Origin: Pomacea canaliculata
Taxonomy: Eukaryota > Mollusca > Gastropoda > Architaenioglossa > Ampullariidae
Assembly: GCF_003073045.1 (NCBI RefSeq)
Contig: NC_037590.1
Location: 31,088,449-31,152,448, forward strand
DNA: 64,000 nt
Direction of reading: 5' to 3'
Shown: positions 1 through 13,400 of the stretch, in pieces
Numbering within the stretch: the stretch's first letter is position 1
Layout of the letters: each line of letters starts with the position of its first letter
Made by a program: the position numbers and the translations under genes
The notes under the pieces: model-generated
Seen by the model: only the letters and a program-made list of their open reading frames with translations
Told to the model about the DNA's origin: nothing
The model's database searches: none

Positions 1-508
1 TGTAAGAGAGCCTGAAAGGGTGTTATACACCTGTGTTTTGGAACGGAGTGAAAAGGACAGGAGATAATTATTTGTGGGTTTTCTAATATCAAATGACTCA
101 AACATAAAATCCGCATCCACTAGGATAATGGAAATCAAACATTCTTCAAAAGCAGTATATGTATTTATGTGGGGCTTAAGTTCCTAATATGATTTAAAGG
201 CCTAGTAGGGGTGCATTAGTTGGTTTTTTGGTTGTTGTTTTTTGTTTTGTTTTTTGTTGTTTTTTTGTATTGATTAAGTAAGACAGTGACAAATACAGTT
301 TCATTAAATCTTGTTAAAACTAATGAGCAACTATATTAATCTGCTGTCTGCTCTGCTTCTGTATCTGTGCAATCTCTAAATAAGCAATTAGAACTCGAAA
401 AAATATGGTAGGACCAAGCAGGAACTAAACATTCAACTGCTAGACACAAGATAAGACAAGTGAGCATCATAGGAAAAATGCTATCCTTCCATTCTAGTGA
501 TACACTAA

Positions 509-763
509 CAGTGTACTTCGTAACTCTAGAGCATCATGTACAAAGTTGCCAGCAGTCGACACCAGTCAGTGAGAGAGAGAGAGAAACAGTTTGGACCTAT
601 TCGGACATTCAAAGTCCGCATTTCTCGTGTTAAAGTAACAGTTTTTGAGAACCACAGACAACGTCCGAATAATCTGAAGTGTCTCTCATTCTCTCTCTCT
701 CTCTGATTAGTGCTGACTGCAGGCAATGTTGTGAACGGTGTACCAACGTGACGTAGTACACTG
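509..763. mobile_element. Foldback (MITE-like) element
   Basis: The left end CAGTGTACTTCGTAAC pairs with the right end, whose reverse complement is CAGTGTACTACGTCAC. Matching continues inward as an imperfect inverted repeat over about 110 bp per arm, including GAGAGAGA against TCTCTCTC and TATTCGGAC against GTCCGAATA, around a short centre near 636. It encodes nothing. Family unassigned; I see no convincing long target-site duplication. Confidence 0.55.
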
Positions 764-2861
764 CTATCAGCGCAGGTACGAATTGTAGTTGATAATTAAT
801 TAATGGAGGTTTTCGGAGGCTTAAATTTACAGGTTAGTTTTATATCGCATATATCTACTGGTATCTGAAAAAAACGCAAACCGTTCAGGTTGTTCTTTAA
901 CAACGAGTAATGAAAATTTCTGAATACGAGGAACTCAAGTGTGATTTACAAACAAACAAAAAATATCCACTGATATCCAACGAGGGGCACTTTAGATTAA
1001 TGTTTGAGATTGTTAGATTGCAGGGATGGTCTTTGTCCCGTTCCGAAACTGTATTAATATTCTATAATAAATACTGGACCGGTTTTATGGTCTCACTATC
1101 AGATCACACAGAAAAAAAAAATCAGAGCAATTTTAGCGTTTCAGTCTGTTGGGCTTTATTACCACGCTAACACACTCTCTAATGATAAGTAAGAGGGTTG
1201 GGAATATAATGTACTTTGATAGATAATGTGAAGTGGTTTGTAAATAAATAAATGGACGCTAGTACACGGTCTTAAACGTTTTCTTGAACAGCTTGTGGGA
1301 GGAACAAACACTAGAGCTGAGTTCAAAGGGACGAGCGATGACACGTGTGTCTTTATGTCGTGTTGACGTGCACGGAGCATGCGTGCTGAGTGTTTTCAAA
1401 CAAACAAGCATACAAGGTAGTGCTCACTAACATCCTAAGAGCACCAGACTTGCACCTGGTGACACTCACACCCGGTTCAAAGTTATAGGCAATATGCCTC
1501 ATAGACAAACCTCAGAAGTACCCGGATGTCCCAGTACGTTAGCCAATATGTCGGCAAGGCATTGGCAAAAGAGTCTGGACCTAGCATGTTGGCTGAGGTT
1601 AAGATGTCCTGAACATTTACTCTAACACCATGGTCATGGGTTTTCTGTGATATTCACAGATACCAAGAGGTTATTTACCTGTATATCAATATACAAAATG
1701 TAGCTGTGAACTATATCCAATCATTACAAAGGTTCATACTTTCTAGTACTCGATCCTAGTTGCAATAAGCGTTAGTTCATTAGAGTAGGAGTTGAAGTGA
1801 AGATTGTTTGAAATTTGCTTCAAAGTAAAAAATGTGAAGATTTTCAAACGAAATATGTATGCATTAGCTTGATAACTGCAAAAATGTTTAAATCTGTAGG
1901 ATGGAAGGAAAGTGTTAAAGCTGGTCTCTTTCAAGAAAACAAGAAATAATATCAGTGCACTGCTGAGTCAGTTTTTTTAAAAATTTCTTTCCCTTTTATT
2001 TTTTCTTTCTTTTTTTCAGAAGCCAGGAGTGCCACGGGGACTGAATATCAGATAAGTATTATTTCAACAAAGCAAGATTTTCAGAATAAACGGTTACATC
2101 GGGAACATCACAGGACGTCTCGCGTTTCATCAGCTAGAGTATCCACATTCTCCAGGGTTGCCCTCGTCCAGCTTTTTTTCCAACATTCGATCTGACACTT
2201 CATCCGAGTCATGCGTCAGTGTAGCAAATTCAAAATACTTATAATCCTAAAGTTACCTAATCTGACATTTCATGTCGGCGATTTCTCTGTGTGTGTGTGT
2301 GTGCGCGCGCCATGGAGAAGTATAGGTTTAATTTTACTTTCATATATGTCTCTGTATGCGTATTAAGGAGTGGATGGTGTTTCTGGTTTTTAAGGGTGAC
2401 GGTAAGATCAAGGCTGAGGCTGCCTCTACTTCCCACTGCTTTGCACTTGGTGTTCAACTTCGGCTGATTGAAATCACGTGTCTGCCGAGAAAGACGCATG
2501 CGTGAGCGTGCACGTGCATGTCAGATCGCGATAGCGCGATATTAACAATTTAATAACGATGTATAGCAGGATGTTAACATTTTAGTCACGGATGTACACT
2601 ATCTTTATGCAAAAATTTGTGGCTTTAGCGCCATGATTAATGATTATATCATTACGCAACAACAGCAAGAACAGCGGTCTCCTGGGATGCTCTCTTAAAC
2701 ATGATGTCGACTTTGATCTTTTTAAAAGATATATTTAAATAATTTCTTGTACGTAGTGTTTTTCTCGGTAGTGGTAGTCAAAATACAAAGTTGATTTTTT
2801 TTAATCAAGTGCCAAACTATGCACACACTTCCCCTTGTCTGTTTAATATGTATGTGTGTGT

Positions 2862-2862
2862 G

Positions 2863-2961
<99 letters not shown>

Positions 2962-2962
2962 G
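2862..2962. repeat. (GACA)n microsatellite, about 25 units
   Basis: A near-perfect four-base tandem repeat. It makes spurious open frames on both strands (TDRQ and SVCL repeats). Confidence 0.97.
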
Positions 2963-4249
2963 ATCGTTGTTTTTGCGAGTTTCCATTTCTATGGTTACTG
3001 AGCGAAAGCGTGTATCGGACCTTTGTAAATAACTTTTTTTATTCAAAGGGGGAATAATTATTGCACATAATCTAATAGATACGTGTTCAAGCAATTTAGT
3101 TATTCCGCAGACCATCAGTAATAATAGCTGAATTGATACAGAGAGACCTTTCATAACCATTGTATTGCTATGAAATATGTAAAAGGAAGAAATGTAATCA
3201 CGCACCTGCTTATTGAAAGGCTGGACCATTTTCTGTCCGCCCGTTAGTCAGTCTGTCTGTCGATTACTTTTGGTAAGTTTTTGTTTTAGACTTTCACCAG
3301 TAAGCTACGTAGCATGTTTCTGTAGACAATGCAACAATGTACAGAGAAATTAGTTTTGCTTAAAGGTGTAGTAGGAACATATTTTAGTTTCAATCAAACC
3401 AGCCAGAGAAACTACAAAAATATACCTCACGTTGGTGGATACTCGAACTGCCTTTATTGATCAGATGGGCATCTCTTACCTCGTCAACAAGTTTAATTCT
3501 TGGACAGAAAACAAGCCTCGGCAGGGAGGTCTATTATCAAGAGGACCCTGCGGCGACAAGATAACAATAAACAAAGCTGTTGCCAGTCGCATTTGTCTGA
3601 TTTACAAACAGACCAGGCCTCGATGAGCCGCTTGTGTCTCAAACTGTCATTTGGAGCTTAAATAAAGAGCGCGTTAACTCCTTTGTGTCGCATATCGCGA
3701 AGAACGCGTGAGCCTTGCGGCACGAGGGCGGACTTAAAACTCACTCAAAACGCAGATAGGATTGCCGTTCTCGAGCCCTTCATGAGGCATATTACTCTTC
3801 CCGCTGACGTCAGTCTTCAGGGTCGCCACCCCGTTGACCTTTGTCCTTACCGCTCGTCTTGATCCTGAGGCTGTGACATCACTCTGAAGAGGAAGAACGT
3901 GCCAGTCGTGTGTATAATACACGAAAGGTTCTGCACTTGTAGGAGACAGATGGCCGTCACAGGAGACACCAGAGGACTGATCTCCTGATTTTTCTTGTTG
4001 ACTTTAGTGGTTTGTTTTGTGTGGTAAAGCCCTAGGGTCATTTCAAGTTTGCTGCAAAGCCCAAGACCTTTGCTTAAGGATGAATGTAACATAAAACACG
4101 CCAAATCTATTTCAGGGGTCCCTTGCCCTTGCTTATTCTATTAGCCTCTTAAATAAACGTTGGTCATTTTTCATTTATATTGAGGTAGTGGTGCATGGTG
4201 GTAACAGGTTTCATTTCGCATGGTTGATCATTGCGGCAGTCCCCAGATA

Positions 4250-4250
<1 letters not shown>

Positions 4251-4318
<68 letters not shown>
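4251..4318. repeat. (GAT)n microsatellite
   Basis: About 22 uninterrupted ATG/GAT units. Confidence 0.97.
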
Positions 4319-4320
<2 letters not shown>

Positions 4321-5350
4321 AAAGTGTTTAGAACTGCGGACTTATTTAATATTTTTGTAGCATATTTTCATGTTAGGTTTCTTCCCACAACATTATCCCA
4401 CATAAGTATAAGTAAAGCTAATGTAAATAATTTGCCTACAGTCTTACTATGTTACTATCTTCCTCTCTAAATGGGCGAGTTTTCGACCACTGAGCAAAAA
4501 AAAAAAAGCAAACACAACAACCAACAATAACAAAAACAGCCGGTAAAACTGTTGGCCTCGACCCCCTTGAGAACGTAAGAGCATCTTTGAGCAAGGGAAG
4601 ACAACTCCTTTATTTCGGTCTCTAGCGTCATCAGGACATTGCCTACGGAAAAGTCATTTGTCACGTGGTCCCCAAGAGGGCAGTAGGGGAGGGAATGGGG
4701 GAAGGTAGAACGTCAGGGCAGCCTTCACTTTTAGTGTTTGGGACCATTTGCATGACCTTCCTGGCGGTAACGATCGGAGAAGTCACTGGCTCGCCATGTC
4801 GCTGCTATCTGAAGTGACCAACACTTGCGGGCACAAGACATCCGTCACGTTGTTTGTGTGACGCCATGTCCACATGCACTTTATTGCGGGCGACGCTGCG
4901 CATTAAGTGGGGAAGCGTTCGAGGGCGCATGCTACTGTCACGTGGTGTCTTGTCTATTTCACGGAATTTCCCGGCGAGTCGTGAAGTGCTAAAGTACATC
5001 TTGTAGGAGAATGTGAACAAACAGACAAACAAGCATGACTTAACGTGCAATTGAAAACAGACAGACAAACTAGCATGTAAAAGGAGCCATGATCTAGGTT
5101 ATTATACAAATTGTGCTATTCTGAGCTTTGTTACAGATGCTGGTGAATGAGTGAGTGAACAATAGCAAGATGAGGGAGGGGGAGAGTGAGAGCGAGCTAA
5201 AAAGAGAAGTGAAGGGAAATAAGAAAAAAAACCGAGTGAACAGACTGATAAAAGCTGGGAAAATCCAGAAGAGCAAACAAGGCGCTATCACGTGGCAAAA
5301 AAGAACTCCAGTCGACCAATCAACGCATCGGTTGCCATCGACCTCGTTGG

Positions 5351-5393
<43 letters not shown>
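5351..5393. repeat. (TCA)n microsatellite
   Basis: About 14 CAT/TCA units inside a CpG-richer patch. It produces Ser-run and Asp-run open frames on opposite strands that I regard as non-coding. Confidence 0.95.
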
Positions 5394-8300
5394 GTCGACG
5401 CCCATCGTTAACGTCGATATCTTTTCCGGCCTTTCCTTTCACCTGCTCCCACTTTTCATGCGTGCCAGTCGTCACACACGTTCCCCGTCCCAACAGTTAG
5501 CGCGCGCTACAAGTCTCGTTCACGCCGCGAGAGGGCGCCACGCAGCTGCACGTTGTGCGTAGCACCCCGGTGTTACGAGAGCTGCGTGCTTCGCCACAGT
5601 CTCCACAGACTGTGACCCTGGGAACAGGAAGAAGCCCCTGCAAGCCTGTAAGATTCCTAACTAGGTGACGCCACCGGCCTCGAAAAAGAGCAACAACCTC
5701 GTTTCCATCGTCAAGGAGGCAAAAGACATTCCCACCATTTTAAAAATGGGGTTGAAAGGTCATTATGATAGCTAATTTATCATGCTGACAGTGGTCGGAT
5801 AGCTATAGCTTGTGATATAAGAGGATAGTTTCCTTACCTTTTTGATGAGCGAATCAGTATGAGACCAAAAGACCACTGTGACAGGACATTTATTGTCTAC
5901 CACAAAATGAGTTTCAAGGGCGAAGAACTGTGCTAACAGGACTATTTCTACCGTTATCTGTTGATTCTATACACTCCTATAAACCAGGCAAAAACACGTG
6001 TTATTCTATTCATTTATTATGAACAAACAAAACATTCCTAAGGTCAGGTAGACAGATTCGATTGAGTAGACCGATTTCAAAGCACCGAAATAAATAAGAA
6101 ACGTGGCTTTGTTGTGCTTGTCAAAACCTTAAAACAAATCATAAAACATATTTGTCTTGATTTTCCTGTGGATTGTCTTTGGCGATGCTTGTCACGTAAA
6201 TACCAGCAACGTGATTGATTACTTGTCGTTCAACACTCGGCTCTCTTACAAAATTCGAAGCGCAGGCCTGCCGCGTGGGCTAGCAGCCAATCCGTCTCGC
6301 CATCAAAGAACCGGAAGTGCTCGACGCCGAAGTTTGTATACTAGTTTTTACAGAAAAGCTAGTACACAATATCTTTATATGGCAGCACAACATTTAACTA
6401 GGAAAATAAAACCGATTGATGACACGTATCTGATGCACAGTTCACTAACAGCGAGCTACATCAAAAGAAAAAGAAGCGAGGTACATAACAAAAGTATTGA
6501 AAGGTTTAGTTAGCGGGGACACGATCTTTCTTCACACTGAAAATGAAGGGAAAATGCTCAGTTATCATTCAATATACTACTTCCCAAATCTGGGCAAACA
6601 CCCCATTCCGTTTTCAAGATATACGCTTTACAAGGGAGAAAGCCACGTACCCTACATACATCTGTCTGGCGCCCCACTTGGAACATCCGACATCCTAAAC
6701 TCAGACTTGTTTTAAGTGTTCTCTCTTCGGGAGACAAGTTTTTCTTGAGCATAAGGTAAAATCTTGTCAGGAAATAAAGTGTGTAATGTTTAAAAAATTT
6801 TAAGTTAAAATTTTTATCTTCGATGCAGGTATGGATCTACATGAGTTTGCAATCATACCCTTCATATAAGTTTACATGCTGCTATGAACTTGCGAACATG
6901 CATGTGTGTATGTGTGTGTGAGTGAGAGAGTAGGGGTTGTAGAAAATGAGGGAGTGCCCTATACGGTTGGAAGCAAAAGGAGGGTAAGGGATGAGGAAGA
7001 CGTCTGTGTGTATCTTGCTCCAAGCACGTGAGTGAAAAGCTGTGACGGATGTTCCGTGACCTCTTGATCGACTGGCACCGAGTGCTGTGAACGGAGGGCT
7101 TCGCGTCTGAAGGTCAATGACCGGCGAGCTTAAAATAGCCGTGCTCCGAGGTCAACCACTTCTTTTCACACACTTCACTCGTCATTCCTGTCCTAACCTT
7201 AGTATGACCTTTGCTTTTGCCATGCACGTGCATTTTAACACGCACGAGCCACCACTCTTCCACAGTAGGGCTACGAAGGTAGGGTACATCACACATACAC
7301 AGACAAGTCCACACGCACGCACACACTTACATACGTGTATATATATATATTGGAATGTTGAGAATTCTAATTTTTTGTTAATTAAGAGTGCTACTGGTTA
7401 TTAGTTAATATTAGAGGAAGAATTTCATGCAGCTGAGCTCACTAAAGCATTAATTAGCACACAGTTGTAATGCTTGGTGGGCGGGCATCACCGCTGACAC
7501 AAGCTTCAGGTTGCCCGGTCCCTTTAAAAAGTTTTATATCAATTACTTGAAACCTTTCTCTGCCGGATCACCAATTTCATTTTGAGAATGTTATGGGCAC
7601 ATTGCCTGCAGCCCTTACACTCCAACTCTGCCTCTCTTTCTCTCTCATGCACACGGACGCACCCACACGCACACCCGCACACGCTCTCTCTCTCATCAGA
7701 GAGATGTGGTGTAGCGTTCTTCGTTTTCTTTAACAATTTGCCTTCACTAAGGTTTCTAATGACACGGGCTAAATATACACGTAATTGAAGAGGGTAGAGT
7801 AGAGAGTGAAAGAAAGAAAAAAACACCTGCGCCACCACATTTCAAAGCGGTAAAAGAGGGATGCCGGCAATAGAGAGGATCTTTGACTAGACCACTCGTG
7901 CCATCCATTACTGCTTTCGTGCCCACCCACGTGAGCTCGCGAAGACGAACTTTCGACTCTTTATTCACGCATGATCCGTTGTCACCAAATGTCCTCTGTA
8001 ACGCAAAGTATAGGAAGCGCTTCTAGAATTACCTCCCCTGAGCGTTCTTGTTCCGAGTCAGCGCACGCTTCAGGCGGGACAACTTTGCCTCTTCTCACTG
8101 TGGAATGAAGCCAAAATCTGGCCCAAATTAAGAAGGCAAATCCTGTATACTTTTATGCTATATTTAAACCGTATGGCTGATGTCTTCTTAATCTTAGCTC
8201 TAAATTGAATGAGGAGCGACAGGATTATAAATTGGCTTCAACAAGAAAATTATGCCCACCAGGAAGAGATATATATATACACAAATTTTTAATGTGTTAG

Positions 8301-9559
8301 AACTGTACTTATTCTCATTTATTCAGCATGTTATTAAAACGACCAGCCACAGTTTCCTGCTCAGAAATCCCATAAAATCCGCGGCAAAAAACATTTTGAT
8401 GCAAAAAGTTTGTGGCATACTTCAAGCTTATGCGCCGCTACAGCCAAAACAAGCATCAGAACTTACCGATGATTGAAAGTTAGAGAGTCTGGAAGAGCAC
8501 CTTGTAGAAAGAATGTGGATAAAACAGTCATTAGTGCTAGTGTATGAGGCCTGAAAGATTCTCACTAATTTAAAAAAAATGGTACTCACTGTGGGGTACT
8601 TTGACAAATCTGACAAGGATGTTTGCCGATGGTAACTCGAATCTTTACTAGCACGGATCGCGATTTTCTAAAGTAAGCAATTTTTTCAATTTTGTGTTGG
8701 CGGAACAAAATGTGGATTAATGTCAGAGAACAGCAGGAAACCGAAATAAATGAGAAAGCTTATAAAAACCTCCAAGAAAAATGTAAATTGGTTATGTCTG
8801 TCACTGGCTGTGTCCTTCTTTCATGTCAATAGAATGGAACAGACTATCAGTAGTCTCTGTCTCTATTTCTGTCAGTCCGTGTAACTCTCTGTCTGTTTGG
8901 TAGACTGAGGATTAAAAGCCGTGATCCATCGTCCTCATATAGACCAAGACAAACCGTGTAGCCCGACTCCAAGTTCTGGTAGTATTAGCCTTTGACATCT
9001 TTTATAAAGTTGATGCTCATCACTTTTGTGACAGATGACTGTCCGAGGTCAAGTGTGCGGTGGGGGCGGGCTTGGTAAAGAGGGCAAACGGTTCGTGTGA
9101 GCGATAAACCTGGTGGTATTTGTTTCCTCTCTAGCTGCCAGTGGTAATTACCAATAATCTCTCATGAGTTATACATGAAGAGATATCAGGTAATTAGCCT
9201 GATAATCACAGTCTAATACGCTGCAGCAACTTTTTGTTCGAGCGTGGACTGTCCTAACTCTGTGTGTGTGTGTGTGTGCTTTGTTTTTTTCGAAAAAAAA
9301 ACAGCTCCATCCAGTCTGGCTGAGCCAGATATTTTCTCCTCTCCATCATCATCATCATCATCAAGCAAAGATTAAAATTTAACCCATAAGACCGTTAGTT
9401 TGCAAATGTTTAAATATAATAATTAAGGAATGCAAAACATGGAGCCTTTGTGCTTGTGTGTTCAGAGCATGTGGGTTGTTCAACTGCACAGACACAGTTT
9501 TAAATGCGAAATCGAATATTTTTAACTTTCTTTTTTTTTTTTTGCTTGACAGTCAACCA

Positions 9560-9800
9560 GGCTCTGGGCCAAGAGCACAAAGTCAGTCGAGTTGCCTCCC
9601 TTCCTAACTCCCCGTCCCCCGTTTCCGCACGCTTGTGCCCACGCCTACCCGTTATATCTTCTCCACCCATGTATTAACCCTTTCAGCCTCACGTGCCAGT
9701 CTGGAAATCTTCCTCACACACAAAAAAAAGTAGGGATCGCATCCTCCATAGGGTTACAAAGCACGCCCGCATGGGTGAACGCAAGACACTCCGCTTCTGG
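9560..9800 (+). repeat. Repeat segment upstream of LU1 shared with the LU4/LU5 3' flanks
   Basis: The stretch around CACGCCTACCCGTTATATC and CAGTCTGGAAATCTTCCTC matches the segment at about 41955-42030 and 51365-51440 downstream of LU4 and LU5, where it directly follows a reverse-transcriptase relic. It is therefore probably the tail of the same old LINE-containing repeat that travels with the gene units. No reading frame of its own is recognised. Confidence 0.5.
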
Positions 9801-9985
9801 GTAATAAGTCTATTTTGGTTCTGTTCCACCTCCTCCCTCAGCTTGCCCCACTCCAACGTTTTCGCTCCCCCCTCCCCTCCATCCTTTCCCTGTTCTGATG
9901 CGACCCAGCGCCGATGTCCAGCCCACCCACCCCCATCCACACGTTCTGCCCCTCTTACACCGGCGTGCGGCAGTGGTGTGCGAGA

Positions 9986-9991
9986 TATAAA
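9986..9991 (+). promoter_or_regulatory. TATA box of LU1
   Basis: TATAAA lies about 420 bp upstream of the LU1 ATG. The following leader (CTAGCTGCCTGCAACACGCC and on) matches the leaders of the other family members before diverging. The long distance to the ATG implies a longer 5' leader than in the other copies, about 190 bp from TATA to ATG. Confidence 0.6.
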
Positions 9992-10412
9992 GGGCCATTG
10001 CCGGCGACCAGAAAGGACACAGAAGATCACCGGCTAGCTGCCTGCAACACGCCCCGACTGGCCTGACCATTGGCAGTGACCACTTTCACTGTGCCTTAGG
10101 CGAAGCTCGCCAGACGACACCTCACTCACACACATACATTTACACGCACGCACGTGCAGCACACAAGCAAACGCGCTTGCGTTCGCTCTGCCCTCATCCA
10201 CCAGCAGCACCACCAGTGCCCTCACCGCCTTCTCCCTCTCTCTCTCACCCTACACAGACAGCGGGGAGCATCAAGACCCCTTCGTCTTCCTTTGCGGACC
10301 GCGGGTAGACTAGAAGCTAATCTCCGCCGCAGAGGCAGGCCGCCAGAGGTCAGCGGGTGCGGCTACCCAAGGACAGACAAGAGGGTTCAATTTCTCGCTC
10401 CAGTAGACAGAC

Positions 10413-13400
10413 ATGGCACCAGCACAACAGCTGCTCGCCGCCGCCTTCGGCCTGTGCGGGTTTTTGTTTCTTCTTCACGTCGACTCCGGTAGGTTCACTT
10501 AACCTTCTTTTTTAATTCTTGATTTAATCTTTTTTTTATTCTTGTCTGTAAATCACTTCTGCTACTCTGTCGATTGTCTTCTTATGACTTTGTTTCGTTT
10601 GCTCGTAAAAAAAAAAAAAATTACTCTTAGGCTTTCGTTAATGAGTGCTATTTTTTTTAAAGAAAAAATCTCTATCGAATGTTACTAGGTGAGGGTGAAT
10701 CGATACATCAATAATCAGTTATCGTATGTTTCATAGTGTTGACGATCTGTGGAATTATGACTAGTTTTTTTCTAACATGCTTACTATCATAGTCAGTACC
10801 AAGGGTCAGGTGCATAGAATCTCTAGCTGGCTGCTAATGTGTCATATGTTAGCAGCTTAGCACACAATGACCCCTGGCAGCCAGTTGACCTTTGAACCCG
10901 AAGGCGAGCCGGTATGGCGCACCGAACCAAGTGACCCACCAATCGGCAGTTGGTACCCGGGGGAAAGCGAATAGCCAAGTGGATAGAGAGAGAGAGCACT
11001 AGCATCCGAACTGATTCAATATCCGATTAGCGCAGCAAACTTTCCCTAGTCGAACAAGTTGGCGGGAATGGGTACTTGACTCCTCAGAGGGCTGGGGAAA
11101 GTAAGGCAGCGAGGGAGAGACGATAGGCTCGTCATCACATATTTGCCCCGAGATAAGTGAGGTCTCAAACATCTCAACCACAACGACCAGATAGGGGATG
11201 ACATTTACCTTCTCAATGGGCACCTTACTCCATAAAGGGTCAGCTAAAGGTAGAGCAGCGAGAGTGACAGATGAACAACACCCTCGCAAAAAGCTTCTGC
11301 TCTCACCTCCCCCTTCCGAGAAAAAAGTGAGGGTTCTAACACCTCGCCCACACACAATTAGCAACCTTCGGGGCTTTAAAGGCTTGGCGTTGTCACGAAT
11401 ACCTTCAGTGCTGACTGTTTCCTTTTCTCATCGTAACTTATCCCCTAAACCCCTTCCCTCTACTTAATGTCTGATCACTCATTTTTGTTTTTCGTACAAA
11501 TGATAAATAAAAGCACATTCAGCGGTTTTTACCTCATTTGATGGTAAACTAAATAGGCTTTTATCATTTGTGACCAATGGCTAGGTTCTAAGTTAGCTGC
11601 ACGTGCTAGCACGTGACAGCCGTCATGCGACAATTAAGTTGCACGCTCCAATTTATATAATAAGTGTTAAAGGTCAGACCTCACTCTTGACCAACGTGCG
11701 GGCGTTTGATTCGCATGGATCGTGCAAACAGGACCAAGCATCTCAGCCAGAATTTCAATAGCTATATTTTTCCAGTTTTATTTTAAAAATAAGTAAATAG
11801 ATTTTATAAACATACTTTTATTTTAAATGTACTAAAATGTACTAAAAAGATAAAATATATCTTCTTAGGTCTTGGGATTTTCTTAAATGCACATAACTTA
11901 AAATATAAAATCGTGATTTTTTTTTGTAATATAGTAGTGTTTTATTTCAGTGTTTCTGAGAGTTCCTGCACACTTTTTTTTAACAGTTATAGGATGAGGA
12001 AGGGAGGCCGTTGATATAATATAACAGTTATTCGACGAGAACCTTACAGCAGACAGTATAAGCAGCAGCGATGGTGTATAATTCGTTACAAATGTTAGAA
12101 GTCGTCAGGTCGTCATCTGATCTATAAATATTAGAAAGGAAATCGGGCTGACGAAGTGAAATGGTTTTTGCATCAGTTTCAATAACATTTTTTTCCCGAA
12201 GAAATCTTTTGTATCTCAAAATTTCGATGTCGCCTTCTTCTGACTGCGAAGATTTAATGGTAGAGTCGCTACAGTAAGAGAATGTCTCGCAACATCCCAT
12301 TTCATCAGACCAGATGACGTGTTCTATTTAAAACATTGAGAGATAGCATTTTTTCTGAAAATAAGTTTTCTTTAAAAGCTTTTATTTGTTCGTTAATTTA
12401 CACATGGTTTCCCGCTGCTTTCCCACATGGCTTGTCAAGGACGTTCTAGCAAGAGGTTGTGTTGCATGTTTTCTACAGTCCACAGGTCAGGGGTTAGTTT
12501 CTAAAACTTAAGATTTTTAAAGAAGCTAATTCAGAAACTTTTTTTAAAGTCGCTTCTATCCATTTAGATGTTGTACAAAGCAGATACAAAATTATGGCGA
12601 CGGGACGTCTGGCTTAAGCAGTTTTATCTTATTTTAAAAACAATTTTACATTCAAAAAGTTGTAAGTCGTCATGCACTGCTTTTATAAAAGTGAAATTCT
12701 AAATATACATAAGACCTAACAGTGTTTAAATTTAATGTTAGACGTTTAAACTTCCTTCAAGACGACCAGGTTATGAAAGAACAAACCTGCAGACCTACTG
12801 TTCCCAAGGTAAAATATAGAAGTCTAGAAGTCTACAGGAGCTGACAACCTCCAGTTTAAATGTGGAGGAAAAGAGATAGTGGAGGCACTCGCTGCCTTGT
12901 GTCAGAAAATTTGGAAATCCAGACAGTTGCTCAATCGCTGGTGATTAACTGCTAGTAACCCCGCCTCTTCTAGTAACTCCACCTCTTGCTCCGCCCATCG
13001 TAACTGCGTGGAACACGTGGCTCAGTTGAGACAAAATGGCTTCCCATGAACCTCTTGTCTCTGCCACCCGACTTTGGCAACCATTATGATTGCAAGGCAT
13101 GATTGAGTGACTACTGGCCTATGTTTCATCCATCTTAGACATTTCTCCCTGTCACGATACAGTCTTGGAAAAGGTGTGAACTTCACTTGTCCATTTTCAA
13201 GTCTTTCTGGTACCTCTAGAATCGGTGTTGCACAAATCCCAAGCGCATCTTTTTAACCGTATTAGTACTAGACACGGTGCTTGTCTCACAACAATCAAAG
13301 TAACTCTAAGCTGCAAATCTTCTCCCGCGGATTCTCGAAGTCGCGATATGATTGGTCATGACGTCACGACAACAGGCGGAGCGTCTAGCGTCAATCAAAC

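Larger units (their letters stand above)
1..9559. other. No recognised gene; microsatellites and a foldback element
   Basis: The longer open stretches here are simple-sequence runs or lack coding character. Visible structure: a 255-bp foldback element (509-763), GACA, GAT and TCA microsatellites, a short TG run (2287-2302), and GC/CpG-richer patches (about 5400-5580 and 7020-7330). A distant exon of a neighbouring gene could be hidden, but I cannot support one. Confidence 0.5.

Noticed and set aside
1425-1500. tRNA-like stretch around AGAGCACCAGACTTGCACC and GGTTCAAAG
   Set aside because: It cannot be folded into a tRNA with proper acceptor and D stems, and the A box is absent; at most a SINE remnant.
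2791-3229. Open frames on both strands through the GACA run (TDRQ and SVCL repeats)
   Set aside because: They are produced by the four-base microsatellite; no coding character outside it.
5094-5562. Asp-rich and Ser-rich open frames on opposite strands
   Set aside because: Both come from the TCA/GAT microsatellite; the flanking residues are low-complexity and show no domain.
12028-12300. 90-codon minus-strand frame starting MGCCETFSY
   Set aside because: It reads rather protein-like but has no recognisable domain, partner exon or promoter, and lies within LU1 intron 1; not enough to call a gene.
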